DNA of 64,000 nucleotides from positions 744,001-808,000 of the forward strand of contig NZ_CVUA01000001.1 of assembly GCF_001282785.1 (NCBI RefSeq). The letters are read 5' to 3'. Origin of the DNA: Halolamina sediminis (lineage in GTDB: Archaea; Halobacteriota; Halobacteria; Halobacteriales; Haloferacaceae). Positions 35,031-44,255 of the stretch are shown here, piece by piece. Both the position numbers and the translations under genes were made by a program. Position 1 is the stretch's first letter; each line of letters begins with the position of its first letter. Below the pieces are notes generated by a model, which was not told the DNA's origin, ran no database searches, and saw only the letters and a list, made by a program, of their open reading frames with translations.

Positions 35031-36137
35031 GTGAGCGAACCGCTCTCGGTCGGGATGCTTGGCTACGGCTTCATGGGGAAGGCCCACGCAAACGCGCTCG
35101 CGCGGCTGCCGATGTTCGTTCCGGACGCGCCGGCGGTCGAGCGCGAGGTGCTGATCGGTCGCGACGAGGCCGCACTCGCCGAGGCGGTCGACCGGCTCGG
35201 CTTCACCCGAACGGCGACAGACTGGCGCGAGGAGGTCGCCGACGTGGACGTGTTCTACAACCTCGGGCCGAACCACGTCCATCCCGAGCCAACGATCGCG
35301 GCGCTGGAGGCCGGGACGCCGGTGCTGTGTGAGAAACCCATGGCGCCGACGCTCGCCGCCGCCGAACGCATGGCGGCGGCCGCGAGCGAGGCGGACGCCA
35401 CCGCGGCGGTCGGCTTCAACTACCGGTACGTGCCGGCGATCCAGTACGCCAAGCGACTCATCGACGCGGGCGAACTTGGGGAGATCCGGCAGTTCCGCGG
35501 GCGGTACCTGCAGGACTGGCTTGTCGATCCCGAGGCGCCGGCGAGCTGGCGGACCGACGCCGACCGCGCGGGCAGCGGCGCGCTGGGCGATCTCGGCGCG
35601 CACACGATCGACCTCGCGCGCTTCCTCGTCGGCGAGATCGAGCGCGTGAGCGGCCAGACCACCACGTTCGTCGACGAGCGCCCCGCGGCCGACGGCGAGG
35701 GGACCGACCCCGTGACCGTCGACGACGCCTACAGCGCACAGGTCCGCTTCACAAACGGCGCCGCCGGGACGCTCGAAGCCTCCCGAGTCGCCGTCGGGCG
35801 GAAGAACGACCACACAATCGAGATCGAGGGGACCGAGGGCGCGATCCGGTTCTCGCTCGAACGCCTGAACGAGCTCGAACTGTACCGCCCCGGGAACCGC
35901 GGGTTCGAGACCGTGCTCGTGACCGAGGAAGACGACCCGTACCTCGAGCACTGGTGGCCGCCCGGCCACGTGCTCGGCTGGGAACACACGTTCGTCCACG
36001 AGAACCACACGTTCCTCTCGGCGATCGAGGGGGAGAGCACGTACGCGCCCGACTTCGCCGACGGGCTGGCGGTCCAGCGAGCCTTCGACGCCGTCCAGCG
36101 AAGCGCCGCGGCCGGCGAGGAGGTGACGGTCGGATGA
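35031..36137 (+). CDS. Gfo/Idh/MocA family oxidoreductase
   Basis: A 368-residue NAD(P)-dependent sugar dehydrogenase-like protein, GTG start at 35031. Rossmann motif GMLGYGFMGKAHANAL at residues 7-22, the family motif VLCEKPMAPTL (EKP), and the C-terminal GAHTIDLARFLVGE that carries the catalytic Asp/His region. Substrates in this family include glucose, myo-inositol and other sugars. It is next to the glucose gene set and shares a 4-base overlap with the following UspA gene, so sugar oxidation is likely but the exact sugar is unknown. Confidence 0.78.
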   Translation: MSEPLSVGMLGYGFMGKAHANALARLPMFVPDAPAVEREVLIGRDEAALAEAVDRLGFTRTATDWREEVADVDVFYNLGPNHVHPEPTIAALEAGTPVLCEKPMAPTLAAAERMAAAASEADATAAVGFNYRYVPAIQYAKRLIDAGELGEIRQFRGRYLQDWLVDPEAPASWRTDADRAGSGALGDLGAHTIDLARFLVGEIERVSGQTTTFVDERPAADGEGTDPVTVDDAYSAQVRFTNGAAGTLEASRVAVGRKNDHTIEIEGTEGAIRFSLERLNELELYRPGNRGFETVLVTEEDDPYLEHWWPPGHVLGWEHTFVHENHTFLSAIEGESTYAPDFADGLAVQRAFDAVQRSAAAGEEVTVG

Positions 36138-36580
36138 GTCTCGACACGATAGTCGTCGCGGTCAGTGACGAGGCCGAGCGGACGGAGTCAGTCGCACAGA
36201 CGGCGATCGACGTGGCGGGGCCCGCGGGCGCGACCGTCCGGCTCGTCCACGTCTTCTCCGAGGGTGGGTACGAAACGGTGAAAGATCAACTCGAGTTCGG
36301 GCCCGACGACGAGGTGACGTCGGACACCGTCGCCACGCGGCACGCGACGATCCGCGAGGTCGGCGCGATGCTCTCTGCGGCGGGTATCGAGTACGAGTCA
36401 CACGGCGCCGTCGGCGACACGAGCGACGAAGTGCTCGAACTCGCGGAGCGAGTCGACGCCGACATGCTGATCGTCGGCGGGCGCGGCCGCTCGGCGGCGG
36501 GGAAGGCGGTGTTCGGTTCGACGGCCCAGAAGATCCTCTCGAACGCGCCCTGTCCGGTGACGTACGTCAGGGCGCCGTAG
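36134..36580 (+). CDS. Universal stress protein (UspA family)
   Basis: A 148-residue single-domain UspA protein. The ATP-binding signature IVGGRGRSAAGKAVFGSTAQKIL fits G-2x-G-9x-G-(S/T), so it is probably of the ATP-binding class. Start ATG 36134 overlaps the upstream stop. Such proteins are numerous in haloarchaea; the coupling with an oxidoreductase gene is the only clue to role. Confidence 0.85.
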   Translation: MSLDTIVVAVSDEAERTESVAQTAIDVAGPAGATVRLVHVFSEGGYETVKDQLEFGPDDEVTSDTVATRHATIREVGAMLSAAGIEYESHGAVGDTSDEVLELAERVDADMLIVGGRGRSAAGKAVFGSTAQKILSNAPCPVTYVRAP

Positions 36581-36590
36581 GGCCACGCTC

Positions 36591-37739
36591 TCAGGTCGGG
36601 TCCACGCCCTCGACGTCGTCGAGCGAGCGGTTCTTGAGCGCCTTGCCGGTGCGGTCGTCGAACAGGTGGATCGCCTCCGGCGGGATGGTCGCAACCACGC
36701 GGTCACCCGAGGAGACGGTACGCATCCCGCTGATCGTCGCGATGAACGTCTCCCCGTCGGGCGCGTCCCCGAAGCGGAGGTAGACGTTGTTCGACTCCCC
36801 GACGGGCTCGACCACGTCGACGACGCACTCGAAGTCGTGCGGGCCGAGCGTGTCGGTCTCGGCCGCGAACTCGACGTCCTCCGGGCGCACGCCGAGCGTC
36901 ACGTTCGTCGCGTCCCCGAGCGCCTCGCGGACGGCTTCCGGGAGTGGGTAGGTGAACCGCTCAGCCGAGAGCGCGTCGCCCTCGCGGGTCGTCGGGAAGA
37001 AGTTCATCGACGGCTCGCCGATGAACCCCGCGACGAAACGGTTGGCGGGCGTGTGATAGCACTCGAGCGGCGTCCCCACCTGCTGGAGCACGCCGTCGTC
37101 GAGCACGGCGATGCGGTCCCCCATCGTCATCGCCTCGGTCTGGTCGTGGGTGACGTACACCGTCGTCACGCCCAACTCGTCCTGAATGCGCTGGAGTTCG
37201 GTGCGCATCGTCGCCCGGAGCTTCGCGTCGAGGTTCGACAGCGGCTCGTCCATCAAAAACGCCGCGGGGTCGCGCACGATCGCGCGACCGAGCGCGACGC
37301 GCTGCTGCTGGCCGCCGGAGAGCTCCGAGGGCTTGCGGTCGAGCAGCTCCTCGATGCCCATCATCGTCGCCGTCTCCTCGACGGTGGTCCGGATCTCGTC
37401 GTCGGGCATGTCGGTCGACTCCTCCAGCCCGAAGCTCATGTTCTCCCTGACGGTCATGTGGGGGTACAGCGCGTAGGACTGGAACACCATCGCGATGTCC
37501 CGATCCGCGGGCGCCGTGTCGTTGATCGCGCGTCCGCCGAGCCGGATCTCGCCGTCGGTGACGGTTTCGAGGCCGGCAATCATGCGCAGGGTCGTCGACT
37601 TCCCGCAGCCGGAGGGGCCGACGAGCACGAGGAACTCCCCGTCCTCGATCCCCATGGCCACGTCGTCGACAGCGACGACCTCGTCGCTTCCCCCGTCGTT
37701 GAACACCTTCGTTACCGAGTCGAGCGTTAGTTCTGCCAT
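36591..37739 (-). CDS. Sugar ABC transporter ATPase (MalK/UgpC-type)
   Basis: A 382-residue ATPase of the carbohydrate CUT1 group. Walker A GPSGCGKST, Q-loop FQSYALYPHMTVRENM, signature LSGGQQQRVALGRAI, Walker B AFLMDEPLSNLDAKLR and switch His YVTHDQTEAMT are intact. The C-terminal 130 residues form the TOBE/OB regulatory domain (TLGVRPEDVEFA). Belongs to a four-gene importer with the binding protein at 39723, and lies right behind the glucose catabolic genes, so glucose or another hexose is the probable substrate. Confidence 0.9.
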   Translation of the reverse strand: MAELTLDSVTKVFNDGGSDEVVAVDDVAMGIEDGEFLVLVGPSGCGKSTTLRMIAGLETVTDGEIRLGGRAINDTAPADRDIAMVFQSYALYPHMTVRENMSFGLEESTDMPDDEIRTTVEETATMMGIEELLDRKPSELSGGQQQRVALGRAIVRDPAAFLMDEPLSNLDAKLRATMRTELQRIQDELGVTTVYVTHDQTEAMTMGDRIAVLDDGVLQQVGTPLECYHTPANRFVAGFIGEPSMNFFPTTREGDALSAERFTYPLPEAVREALGDATNVTLGVRPEDVEFAAETDTLGPHDFECVVDVVEPVGESNNVYLRFGDAPDGETFIATISGMRTVSSGDRVVATIPPEAIHLFDDRTGKALKNRSLDDVEGVDPT

Positions 37740-37758
37740 CGTAGATCACCTCTGAACC

Positions 37759-38658
37759 TCATGTGGCTACCCCCTCGGCGAACTTGTCGCCGAACAGGAC
37801 GTACACCACGAGCGTCGGCAGCGCCGCCAGCAGCGCCGCGGCCATCCGCAGCGGGAAGTTCGTCCCCGACTGGGACACCCCGATCCCGACGAGCTCCTGT
37901 GTCACCACCGACGCGTCGCCGAACTGGACGATCGTCAGCGCGAACAGCAGGTCGTTCCAGATCTGGGTGAACTGGTAGATGAACACCACCGCGAACATCG
38001 GAACCGACAGCGGTAGCACGATCCGGCGGTAGATCGTCGACACCGAGGCGCCGTCGAGCCGGGCCGCCTCGATCATCTCCGTGGAGAGCTTCTTGTAGTG
38101 GGCCCGGAACAGCAGCGTACAGATCGGGATGCCGTAGGCCGTGTGGGTGACGATCAGCGCCACCAGCTTCCAGTGGTACTCCTGAATTAGCGGGAGCGCC
38201 GCGAACGGCGCGAACAGCGACTGCAGCGGCACGACGTTGTACCAGAACTGCGTCAGCGGCACCAGCACCGCCTGGTACGGGATGAAGATACCCGCGACGA
38301 ACAGCGCGTAGATCCCGACCTGCCCGCGCCAGTCGACGTTGGTCAGCCCGTAGGCGGCCATGCTCCCGAACAGTCCGGAGAGGATCGTCGCCGGGATCAC
38401 GAGGATGAAGCTGTTCGCCAGCCCGCGGGCGAGTCCGTCGAACGCGTTCCCCCACGACTGGAGCGAGAACGAGCCGGTTTCGGAGATCAGCGGCTCCAGC
38501 GGCGGAAGGAACGGTGCCTGCCCGGTGTAGCTCTCAGGGCTGGTGATCGACGTGAACAGCCCCGTCAGGATCGGCAACAGGTAGAACCCGGCCATCCCGA
38601 TCAGCACGACGTAGAGGGCGGTCCGCTTCAGCTGCACCCCCTCCTCGTTCGTGCTCAT
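37759..38658 (-). CDS. Sugar ABC transporter permease (MalG-type)
   Basis: A 299-residue permease with about six membrane segments, beginning with a short cytoplasmic head. The EAA loop is EMIEAARLDGASVSTIYRRIVLPL, and the end VVYVLFGDKFAEGVAT is typical for MalG. The stop is 19 bases from the ATPase start. Overlaps the MalF-type gene by four bases (ATGA). Confidence 0.9.
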   Translation of the reverse strand: MSTNEEGVQLKRTALYVVLIGMAGFYLLPILTGLFTSITSPESYTGQAPFLPPLEPLISETGSFSLQSWGNAFDGLARGLANSFILVIPATILSGLFGSMAAYGLTNVDWRGQVGIYALFVAGIFIPYQAVLVPLTQFWYNVVPLQSLFAPFAALPLIQEYHWKLVALIVTHTAYGIPICTLLFRAHYKKLSTEMIEAARLDGASVSTIYRRIVLPLSVPMFAVVFIYQFTQIWNDLLFALTIVQFGDASVVTQELVGIGVSQSGTNFPLRMAAALLAALPTLVVYVLFGDKFAEGVAT

Positions 38659-39701
38659 AGGTCACCTCGTCGGTACTGCGAGTAGACGTACGGCGCGACG
38701 ATACACAGCGCCATCACGAACAGGATCACCGCGATCGTCGAGCCGTACGCCCAGTTCTGGTTGGCGTACGCCTCCCTGACCATCCGCGTCGCGAGGATGT
38801 CCGCCGACGGGCCGGGCTGGTAGCCGCCGTACATCGAGAACAGGAAGTCAAAGGCCTTGAGCGCGAACACCGTGATCACGACCAGCGCGCTCACGGTCGC
38901 GGTCCGGAGTTGGGGGATGATCACCCGCCAGTACATCTTGACCGTGCTCGCGCCGTCGACGCGGGCGGCCTCGAAGTGACTCGACGGGATGCCCCGAAGT
39001 GCGGCGAGGTAGACGATCATCGCGTAGCCGCTGAACTGCCAGATCAGCGCGAACGCGACCGCCCCGAGCTTCAGGTCGGGGTTCTGGACGATCTGTACCG
39101 GGCCGATCCCGAACACGCCGAGAGCGACGTTGATCAGTCCGGTGTTGGGGTTGTACATGTAGAGCCAGAACTTCGCCGTGACGACGAAGGAGAGGCTCAT
39201 CGGCAGCAGGTAGATCGTCCGGAACGTGTTCTCGAAGCGGATCCCGCGGTCGACGAGGATCGCGAGCAGCAGGCCGAGCGCGAGACAGACCGCCGCGAAC
39301 CCGACCATCAGGGCGATCGTGTTGCCCAGCGAGTTCCAGACGGGCTCGACGGTCAGGTCGGACCACGCCGGCGTCGCGCCGTTCACCTCGCCGCCCATCC
39401 CGACCATCGAGAGGATGCCGTCGATCGGGTCCGAGAACGCGACGAGGTAGTTCTCGACGTCCAGATCCGTGTAGTCGGGCTCGCCGATGCCGGAGAAGTC
39501 GGTCAGCGAGAGCAGGAAGTTCCAGACGACGGCGCCGTACACGAACAGTCCGACGAGCAGGAACGGCGGCAGCCAGAACGGGGCCGACCGGACCGAGTCC
39601 CGCGAGAGCAGCGACCGCTCCGACTCGGCGGCGGATCCGCCGTCGGTGCGGGCGTCGCTGTCGGACCAGCGGTTACGAAGTGTGGCTATCGGGTCACGCA
39701 T
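38655..39701 (-). CDS. Sugar ABC transporter permease (MalF-type)
   Basis: A 348-residue permease. The N-terminal 35 residues are charged and cytoplasmic, then a first segment (FWLPPFLLVGLFVYGAVVW). The EAA loop is SSHFEAARVDGASTVKMYWRVIIPQL and the last segments end YVYSQYRRGDL. A loop of about 70 residues between the first two segments (DFSGIGEPDYTDLD...) is the external part usual for this subunit in archaea. Confidence 0.9.
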   Translation of the reverse strand: MRDPIATLRNRWSDSDARTDGGSAAESERSLLSRDSVRSAPFWLPPFLLVGLFVYGAVVWNFLLSLTDFSGIGEPDYTDLDVENYLVAFSDPIDGILSMVGMGGEVNGATPAWSDLTVEPVWNSLGNTIALMVGFAAVCLALGLLLAILVDRGIRFENTFRTIYLLPMSLSFVVTAKFWLYMYNPNTGLINVALGVFGIGPVQIVQNPDLKLGAVAFALIWQFSGYAMIVYLAALRGIPSSHFEAARVDGASTVKMYWRVIIPQLRTATVSALVVITVFALKAFDFLFSMYGGYQPGPSADILATRMVREAYANQNWAYGSTIAVILFVMALCIVAPYVYSQYRRGDL

Positions 39702-39722
39702 ACCTGTGCTTCCAGGGAATCG

Positions 39723-41006
39723 TTACTCGAACGCGCCGACGAGCGCCTCCGCGGTGGCGTCGACGTCGTAATCTTCGAGGAAGCCGCTGAAAGCACTGGT
39801 GATGTTCGTCTTGATCCCGGGCGAGACCGCCAGGCCGTGCTGGATCGACGGCGGCTGGCTGTCCGCGCCCGTGAAGTCCTCGTACTGGTCCTGCTGGAAC
39901 GTGTTGAGCTGGGACACGTCGGCGTCCTTCCGGGGCGGGATCGACCCCTTCTCGCGGTTGAACAGCACCTGCCCCTCCGTGCTGGCACAGTAGCTGAGGA
40001 ACGTCTTGGTCGCCTCCGGCGAGGGGTTGTTGTCGAAGTACGGGAACGAGTCCATGTTGAGCAGGTAGCTCCCTTCCGAGCCGGGGTAGGTGACCTGTCC
40101 CCAGTCCTCGCCGTAGTTGAACTCGTCGTTGCCGCTGTACGCGCCCGCGGCCCAGTCGCCCTGGTGGATGAAGGCGGCGTCGCCCTCCATCACCATCGTG
40201 TTCGCCTCCGTGAAGCCGATCGAGGAGGCGTCGCTGGGGTAGTACTCGCTGAGCTCGACGACGTGTTCGAGCGCCGCGCGGACCTGCTCGACGTCGCCCT
40301 CACCCTCGGTGAAGGCGGTGTAGCCGTCGACGCCGGCCTGTGCGAGCAGCGCCGTCTCCCAGAGCTGGATCGTCGACCACGTACCGCTGGTCTGCTGGGC
40401 GAACGGCACCGCATCGGTGTTCTCCGCGACGGCCGCACACGCGTCGACCACGTCCGCCGGCGAGGAGAGCGACTCGGGGTCGACGCCGGCCGCTTCGAGC
40501 ACCGCGGTGTTGTAGAAGAGGTTGTTGATGCGGTGGATGTTCAGCGGCACCGTGACGTACGTCCCGTCGAGCTTGGCCTGCTCTTTGGGTCCCGGGAGGT
40601 AGTTCTCCTCCACCTCGTCGGTCCAGACGTCCTCCTCGATGCTGGCGTAGGCCTCGCCGAACTTCTCCAGGGTGGCGCCCGGCCACGTCTGGAACGTGCT
40701 CGGCGGGTCGTTGGCCTGCAGTCGGTTGCCGATCACCTGGTCGAGGTTGCCACGTGCGGCGCCGTTGACCGGCTCCTCCGCGAACTCGACGTCGGGGTGG
40801 GCCTCCTGGAACCCCTCGATCAGCGCCGCGATGGCGGCGTTACCGTCGCCCGAGGACCACGCGTGGAGCAACTGAATCGGGTTCTCGGGCCCGCCACCGC
40901 CGCCGGTGAGGCTGCTACAGCCGGCCAGTCCTGTCGCACCCACCGCCGCGGCGGACGCGAGCACGCTTCGCCGCGAGCGCCCCGCCTCGTTCGTGTCCGA
41001 GGACAT
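39723..41006 (-). CDS. Sugar ABC transporter substrate-binding lipoprotein
   Basis: A 427-residue extracellular solute-binding protein of the carbohydrate family 1. From ATG 41006 the N-terminus is MSSDTNEAGRSRRSVLASAA, with a twin-arginine motif and a lipobox (GLAGC), hence Tat export and lipid anchor. The family core LLHAWSSGDGNAAIAALIEGFQ and PDVEFAEEPVNG are characteristic; aromatic residues NLFYN and SYLLNMDSFPYFDN probably line the sugar site. An ATG seven codons upstream would lengthen the signal. Heads the importer operon. Confidence 0.9.
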   Translation of the reverse strand: MSSDTNEAGRSRRSVLASAAAVGATGLAGCSSLTGGGGGPENPIQLLHAWSSGDGNAAIAALIEGFQEAHPDVEFAEEPVNGAARGNLDQVIGNRLQANDPPSTFQTWPGATLEKFGEAYASIEEDVWTDEVEENYLPGPKEQAKLDGTYVTVPLNIHRINNLFYNTAVLEAAGVDPESLSSPADVVDACAAVAENTDAVPFAQQTSGTWSTIQLWETALLAQAGVDGYTAFTEGEGDVEQVRAALEHVVELSEYYPSDASSIGFTEANTMVMEGDAAFIHQGDWAAGAYSGNDEFNYGEDWGQVTYPGSEGSYLLNMDSFPYFDNNPSPEATKTFLSYCASTEGQVLFNREKGSIPPRKDADVSQLNTFQQDQYEDFTGADSQPPSIQHGLAVSPGIKTNITSAFSGFLEDYDVDATAEALVGAFE

Positions 41007-41020
41007 ATGTGACGAACGTA

Positions 41021-41036
41021 TACACACTTACGAGTA
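41021..41036 (-). promoter_or_regulatory. TrmB-like site in the sugar importer promoter
   Basis: Read on the minus strand, TACT-CGTAAGT-GTGTA has 7-base spacing and one mismatch to TACT-N7/8-GAGTA. It overlaps TTTACT, a TATA-like element centred about 26-30 bases before ATG 41006, so binding could block or guide transcription of the importer. Confidence 0.45.
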
Positions 41037-41163
41037 AATCTTGTGGTACTCCCTCACGGGCCGGTTTCAGTCGAGAGACGCGGTGCTTCCGGGTGACTTC
41101 GTCTAGGATCGGTTCGGTCGGGACTGCCGAGGATTGATAGCTCCGCGTCGCGAACAGTACCGA

Positions 41164-41319
41164 ATGGACGACGACTCGAGAGGTGCGCTGTCGCCGTTCT
41201 TCCCGTCGGAGACGCCGGCGCTCCGGGGGCGCGGCCGGAAGTGGGTCGCGATCCTCCTCGCGGCACTCCTGCTCGTCGGCTCGCTCGTGGGGTTCGTGAC
41301 CGCCTTCCTCCCGGCCTGA
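41164..41319 (+). CDS. Small single-span membrane protein
   Basis: A 51-residue protein: a polar N-terminus (MDDDSRGALSPFFPSETPAL), a basic stretch RGRGRKW and one transmembrane segment (VAILLAALLLVGSLVGFVTA) to the end. Positive-inside rule puts the N-terminus in the cytoplasm. Start ATG 41164 gives the best length; the frame above it lacks coding character. The stop is directly followed by the convergent thrS stop. Small proteins of this sort next to thrS occur in haloarchaea, but function is unknown. Confidence 0.6.
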   Translation: MDDDSRGALSPFFPSETPALRGRGRKWVAILLAALLLVGSLVGFVTAFLPA

Positions 41320-43245
41320 CTACTCGTCGAGGAAGTCCGGCTCGACGCGTTTCTCCTCGTACTCGGCTTCGAGGTGGTCGCGGAACGCCTCGGGGTCGAC
41401 ACCGTCGGCCTCGCGCTCGAAGCGGTCCCGGACCGAGATGGTGCCGGCCTCCTCCTCGTCGCTACCGACGATGATCATGTACGGCAGCCGGTCGTCGTGG
41501 GCCTCCCGGATCTTCCGGCCGACCGTCCAGTCCCGATCCTCGACTTCGACGCGGAACCCGTCGAGCTCGTTTTTCACCCGGTGGGCGTACCCCAACGCGT
41601 CGTCGGAGACGGGGAGGATGCGCACCTGCTCGGGCGCGAGCCAGAGCGGGAACTGGCCGTCGAAATGCTCGATCAGCACCATGAAGATGCGCTCGTAGGA
41701 GCCGTACAGCGCGCGGTGGATCATCACCGGGCGGTGGTCCTCGTTGTCCTCGCCCGTGTAGGTCAGGTCGAACCGCTCGGGCATGTTGAAGTCGAGTTGG
41801 ACCGTCGGGCCGTCCCAAGAGCGCCCGAGCGCGTCGCGGAACGAGAAGTCGATCTTCGGGCCGTAGAACGCGCCGTCGCCGGGTTCGATCCCGTAGTCGT
41901 ACCCCTCGGAGTCGAGCACTTCTCGGAGCTGCTCCTCGGCGCTCTCCCAGATCTCGTCGCTGCCGACGGACTTCTCGGGGCGAGTCGCGAGGTCGACGTC
42001 GACTTCGAGGTCGAACTGGCCGATCAGCGTGAAGATCATCTCCATGATCTCCCGGACCTCGGCCTCGATGTCTTCTGGTTTGACGAACAGGTGGCCGTCG
42101 TCGATGGTGAACGCCCACGTCCGGGAGAGTCCGGAGAGCTCGCCGCGCTGCTCCTTGCGGTACACCTTCCCGTTCTCGAAGTAGCGCTCGGGCAGGTCGC
42201 GGTAGGACCACGAGGACTGGTCGAAGATGGTGGCGTGGCCCGGACAGTTCATCGGCTTCAGCCCGTACTCCTCGTCGTTCACGTCGAGGAGGAACATGTC
42301 GTCGCGGTAGTTGTCGTAGTGACCCGACTGCTTCCAGAGCTCGGTCCGGAACAGGTGGGGCGTCTCGACCTGCTCGTAGCCCGCCTCGCGGTTGAGTTCG
42401 TTGACGTAGTCCTCCAACTCCTGCAGGATCGTCTTCCCCGCGGGGTGGTACAGCGGCAGTCCCGGTCCGGTCACGTCCGGCACCGAGAACAGATCCATCT
42501 CCTGGCCGATGCGGCGGTGGTCGCGCTCCTCGGCCTCCTCGAGCATCTGGAGGTAGTCTTCGAGTTCGGACTCGGACTCGAACGCCGTCCCGTAGACGCG
42601 GGTCAGCGTCTCGTTGTCCTCGTCGCCGCGCCAGTACGCCGAGGAGATGTTGAGCAGTTCGACCGCGCCGATCTCCCCGGTGGACTCGACGTGGGGGCCC
42701 TGACAGAGGTCCTCCCAGTCGTCCTGTCGGTAGAAGCTGACCGTCTCCGCGTCGGCGGCCTCCTCCTCGAGGATCTCCCGCTTGAAGCGGTTGTCGTCGT
42801 ACCGCTCGAACGCCTCCTCCCGGGAGCGTTCGAGCCGTTCGATGTCGTAGTCCGCTTCGACGATCTCCACCATCTCCGCCTCGATCGCGTCGAGATCAGC
42901 CTCCTCCAGGTCGACGTTCGTCACGTCGTAGTAGAAGCCGTCCTCCGTCGGGGGGCCGATGGTGAGTTTGGCCTCGGGGTGGAGCCGCTGGAGCGCCTGT
43001 GCGAACACGTGGGCCGCGGAGTGACGCAGCACGTCGAGGTACTCCTCGGACTGGTCGGTGACGATCTCGAGCTGTGCGCCGTCGTGGAGTTCGTCCTCCT
43101 TCGCGACGAGTTCGCCGTCGACGACGCCCGCGACGGTGTCGTCGCCGAGCCCGGGGCCGATCTCGTAGGCGGCGTCCTCGACGGTGGCGTCATCCGGCAC
43201 GGAGAGCTCCGAACCGTCCGGCAGCACGACCGTGATATCGCTCAT
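41320..43245 (-). CDS. thrS: Threonyl-tRNA synthetase, bacterial-type
   Basis: A 641-residue enzyme that charges tRNA-Thr. The N-terminal TGS domain (residues 1-60, [22 protein letters not shown]) is followed by the bacterial-type editing domain with [13 protein letters not shown] (HxxxH) and CQGPHVEST (CxxxH). The class II catalytic core has motif 2 around [15 protein letters not shown], zinc cysteine in [13 protein letters not shown], and motif 3 [20 protein letters not shown]. The C-terminal anticodon domain is [11 protein letters not shown] onward. Most archaeal ThrRS have a different editing domain, so this form was acquired from bacteria by an ancestor of haloarchaea. Confidence 0.95.
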   Translation of the reverse strand: MSDITVVLPDGSELSVPDDATVEDAAYEIGPGLGDDTVAGVVDGELVAKEDELHDGAQLEIVTDQSEEYLDVLRHSAAHVFAQALQRLHPEAKLTIGPPTEDGFYYDVTNVDLEEADLDAIEAEMVEIVEADYDIERLERSREEAFERYDDNRFKREILEEEAADAETVSFYRQDDWEDLCQGPHVESTGEIGAVELLNISSAYWRGDEDNETLTRVYGTAFESESELEDYLQMLEEAEERDHRRIGQEMDLFSVPDVTGPGLPLYHPAGKTILQELEDYVNELNREAGYEQVETPHLFRTELWKQSGHYDNYRDDMFLLDVNDEEYGLKPMNCPGHATIFDQSSWSYRDLPERYFENGKVYRKEQRGELSGLSRTWAFTIDDGHLFVKPEDIEAEVREIMEMIFTLIGQFDLEVDVDLATRPEKSVGSDEIWESAEEQLREVLDSEGYDYGIEPGDGAFYGPKIDFSFRDALGRSWDGPTVQLDFNMPERFDLTYTGEDNEDHRPVMIHRALYGSYERIFMVLIEHFDGQFPLWLAPEQVRILPVSDDALGYAHRVKNELDGFRVEVEDRDWTVGRKIREAHDDRLPYMIIVGSDEEEAGTISVRDRFEREADGVDPEAFRDHLEAEYEEKRVEPDFLDE

Positions 43246-43316
43246 ACGCCACGCAACTCCCCGCGGGGATTAAGACCTGTTGAGATGCGTTGGCGGACCT
43301 CCGCAACGCTTTCCAC

Positions 43317-44255
43317 TCAGATCTCGATCGCCTCGCCGCCCGCGGCCCGCTCGAGGCCGACGACGACCGCGGCACCGACGACCGCCGCCCCACAGAAGAG
43401 GCCGATCGCGGCCGTCGTCCACCCAGTGTCGAGCCGTGTCGCGGTCTGGACGACTGGCGCCCGGAGCGCGCCGACGACCAGCGCGACGAGGAACGTCATC
43501 GTCGCCGCCTTCCGGCGGTCGAGCGCCCACCTGACCGCGTGGGCGACGGTGAACAGGCCGCCGACGCCGCCCGCGAGGAACGTGAGGATCGTCGGCGTCC
43601 CCGCGGGGATCGACGCTGACTCGCCCGTGAGGATCGCGAACACGGCGTCGACGAACGCGCTCAGGTGGTCGATCATGTACTCGTACTGTCCCAGCAGCAG
43701 GAGCAGCAGCGAGCCCGACACGCCGGGCAGGATCATCGCGGTCACCGCGATCGAGCCAGCGAGGAAGGTGACGGGCAGGCTGTGTCCGAGCGCCCCTTCT
43801 GCCTGCCCGGAGAGCAGGAACGCGACCGCGAACCCCGAGACGGCGGCGGCTTGCCGGCCGCGGGTGTCGAACGCCATCTCCCGGCGCAGCAGCCACGCCG
43901 AGGCGCCGATCAGCCCGAAGAAGCCGCCGAACGTCGCCGCGGGGTAGGCGGCCATCGCGTGTTCGAGCACGCGCGAGACGGTCACGATCGCGGTCGCGAT
44001 CCCCAGCCCGAGTGCGGCGAGGAACAGCCCGTCGATCTCACGGAACGCCGCGACTGCGTCGGCACGGCGGTCGGGCAGCGGTGCGGCGACGATGTCGAGC
44101 AGTCGGTCGGGCTCGACGGCGGTGATCGCGGCGATCAGTCGCGGGTAGATGCCGGTCAGCAGCGCGATGGTCCCCCCCGAGACGCCGGGCACCGCGTCCG
44201 CGGCGCCCATCGCGATCCCGCGGAGGTAGACGCCCAGGGAGGCCCGTCCAGCCAT
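43317..44255 (-). CDS. popT: DUF368 protein, polyprenyl-phosphate transporter (PopT-like)
   Basis: A 312-residue membrane protein with about eight segments, with the DUF368 internal repeat: GAADAVPGVSGGTIALLTGIY near the N-terminus and AGSIAVTAMILPGVSGSLLLLLLGQYEYM in the middle, the two PGVSG elements being the family mark. Bacterial DUF368 proteins were shown to recycle undecaprenyl phosphate across the membrane. Here the start codon overlaps the aglB stop (TAATG), so the two proteins are co-translated; AglB releases dolichyl phosphate on the outside, and a transporter for its return is expected. Confidence 0.85.
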   Translation of the reverse strand: MAGRASLGVYLRGIAMGAADAVPGVSGGTIALLTGIYPRLIAAITAVEPDRLLDIVAAPLPDRRADAVAAFREIDGLFLAALGLGIATAIVTVSRVLEHAMAAYPAATFGGFFGLIGASAWLLRREMAFDTRGRQAAAVSGFAVAFLLSGQAEGALGHSLPVTFLAGSIAVTAMILPGVSGSLLLLLLGQYEYMIDHLSAFVDAVFAILTGESASIPAGTPTILTFLAGGVGGLFTVAHAVRWALDRRKAATMTFLVALVVGALRAPVVQTATRLDTGWTTAAIGLFCGAAVVGAAVVVGLERAAGGEAIEI

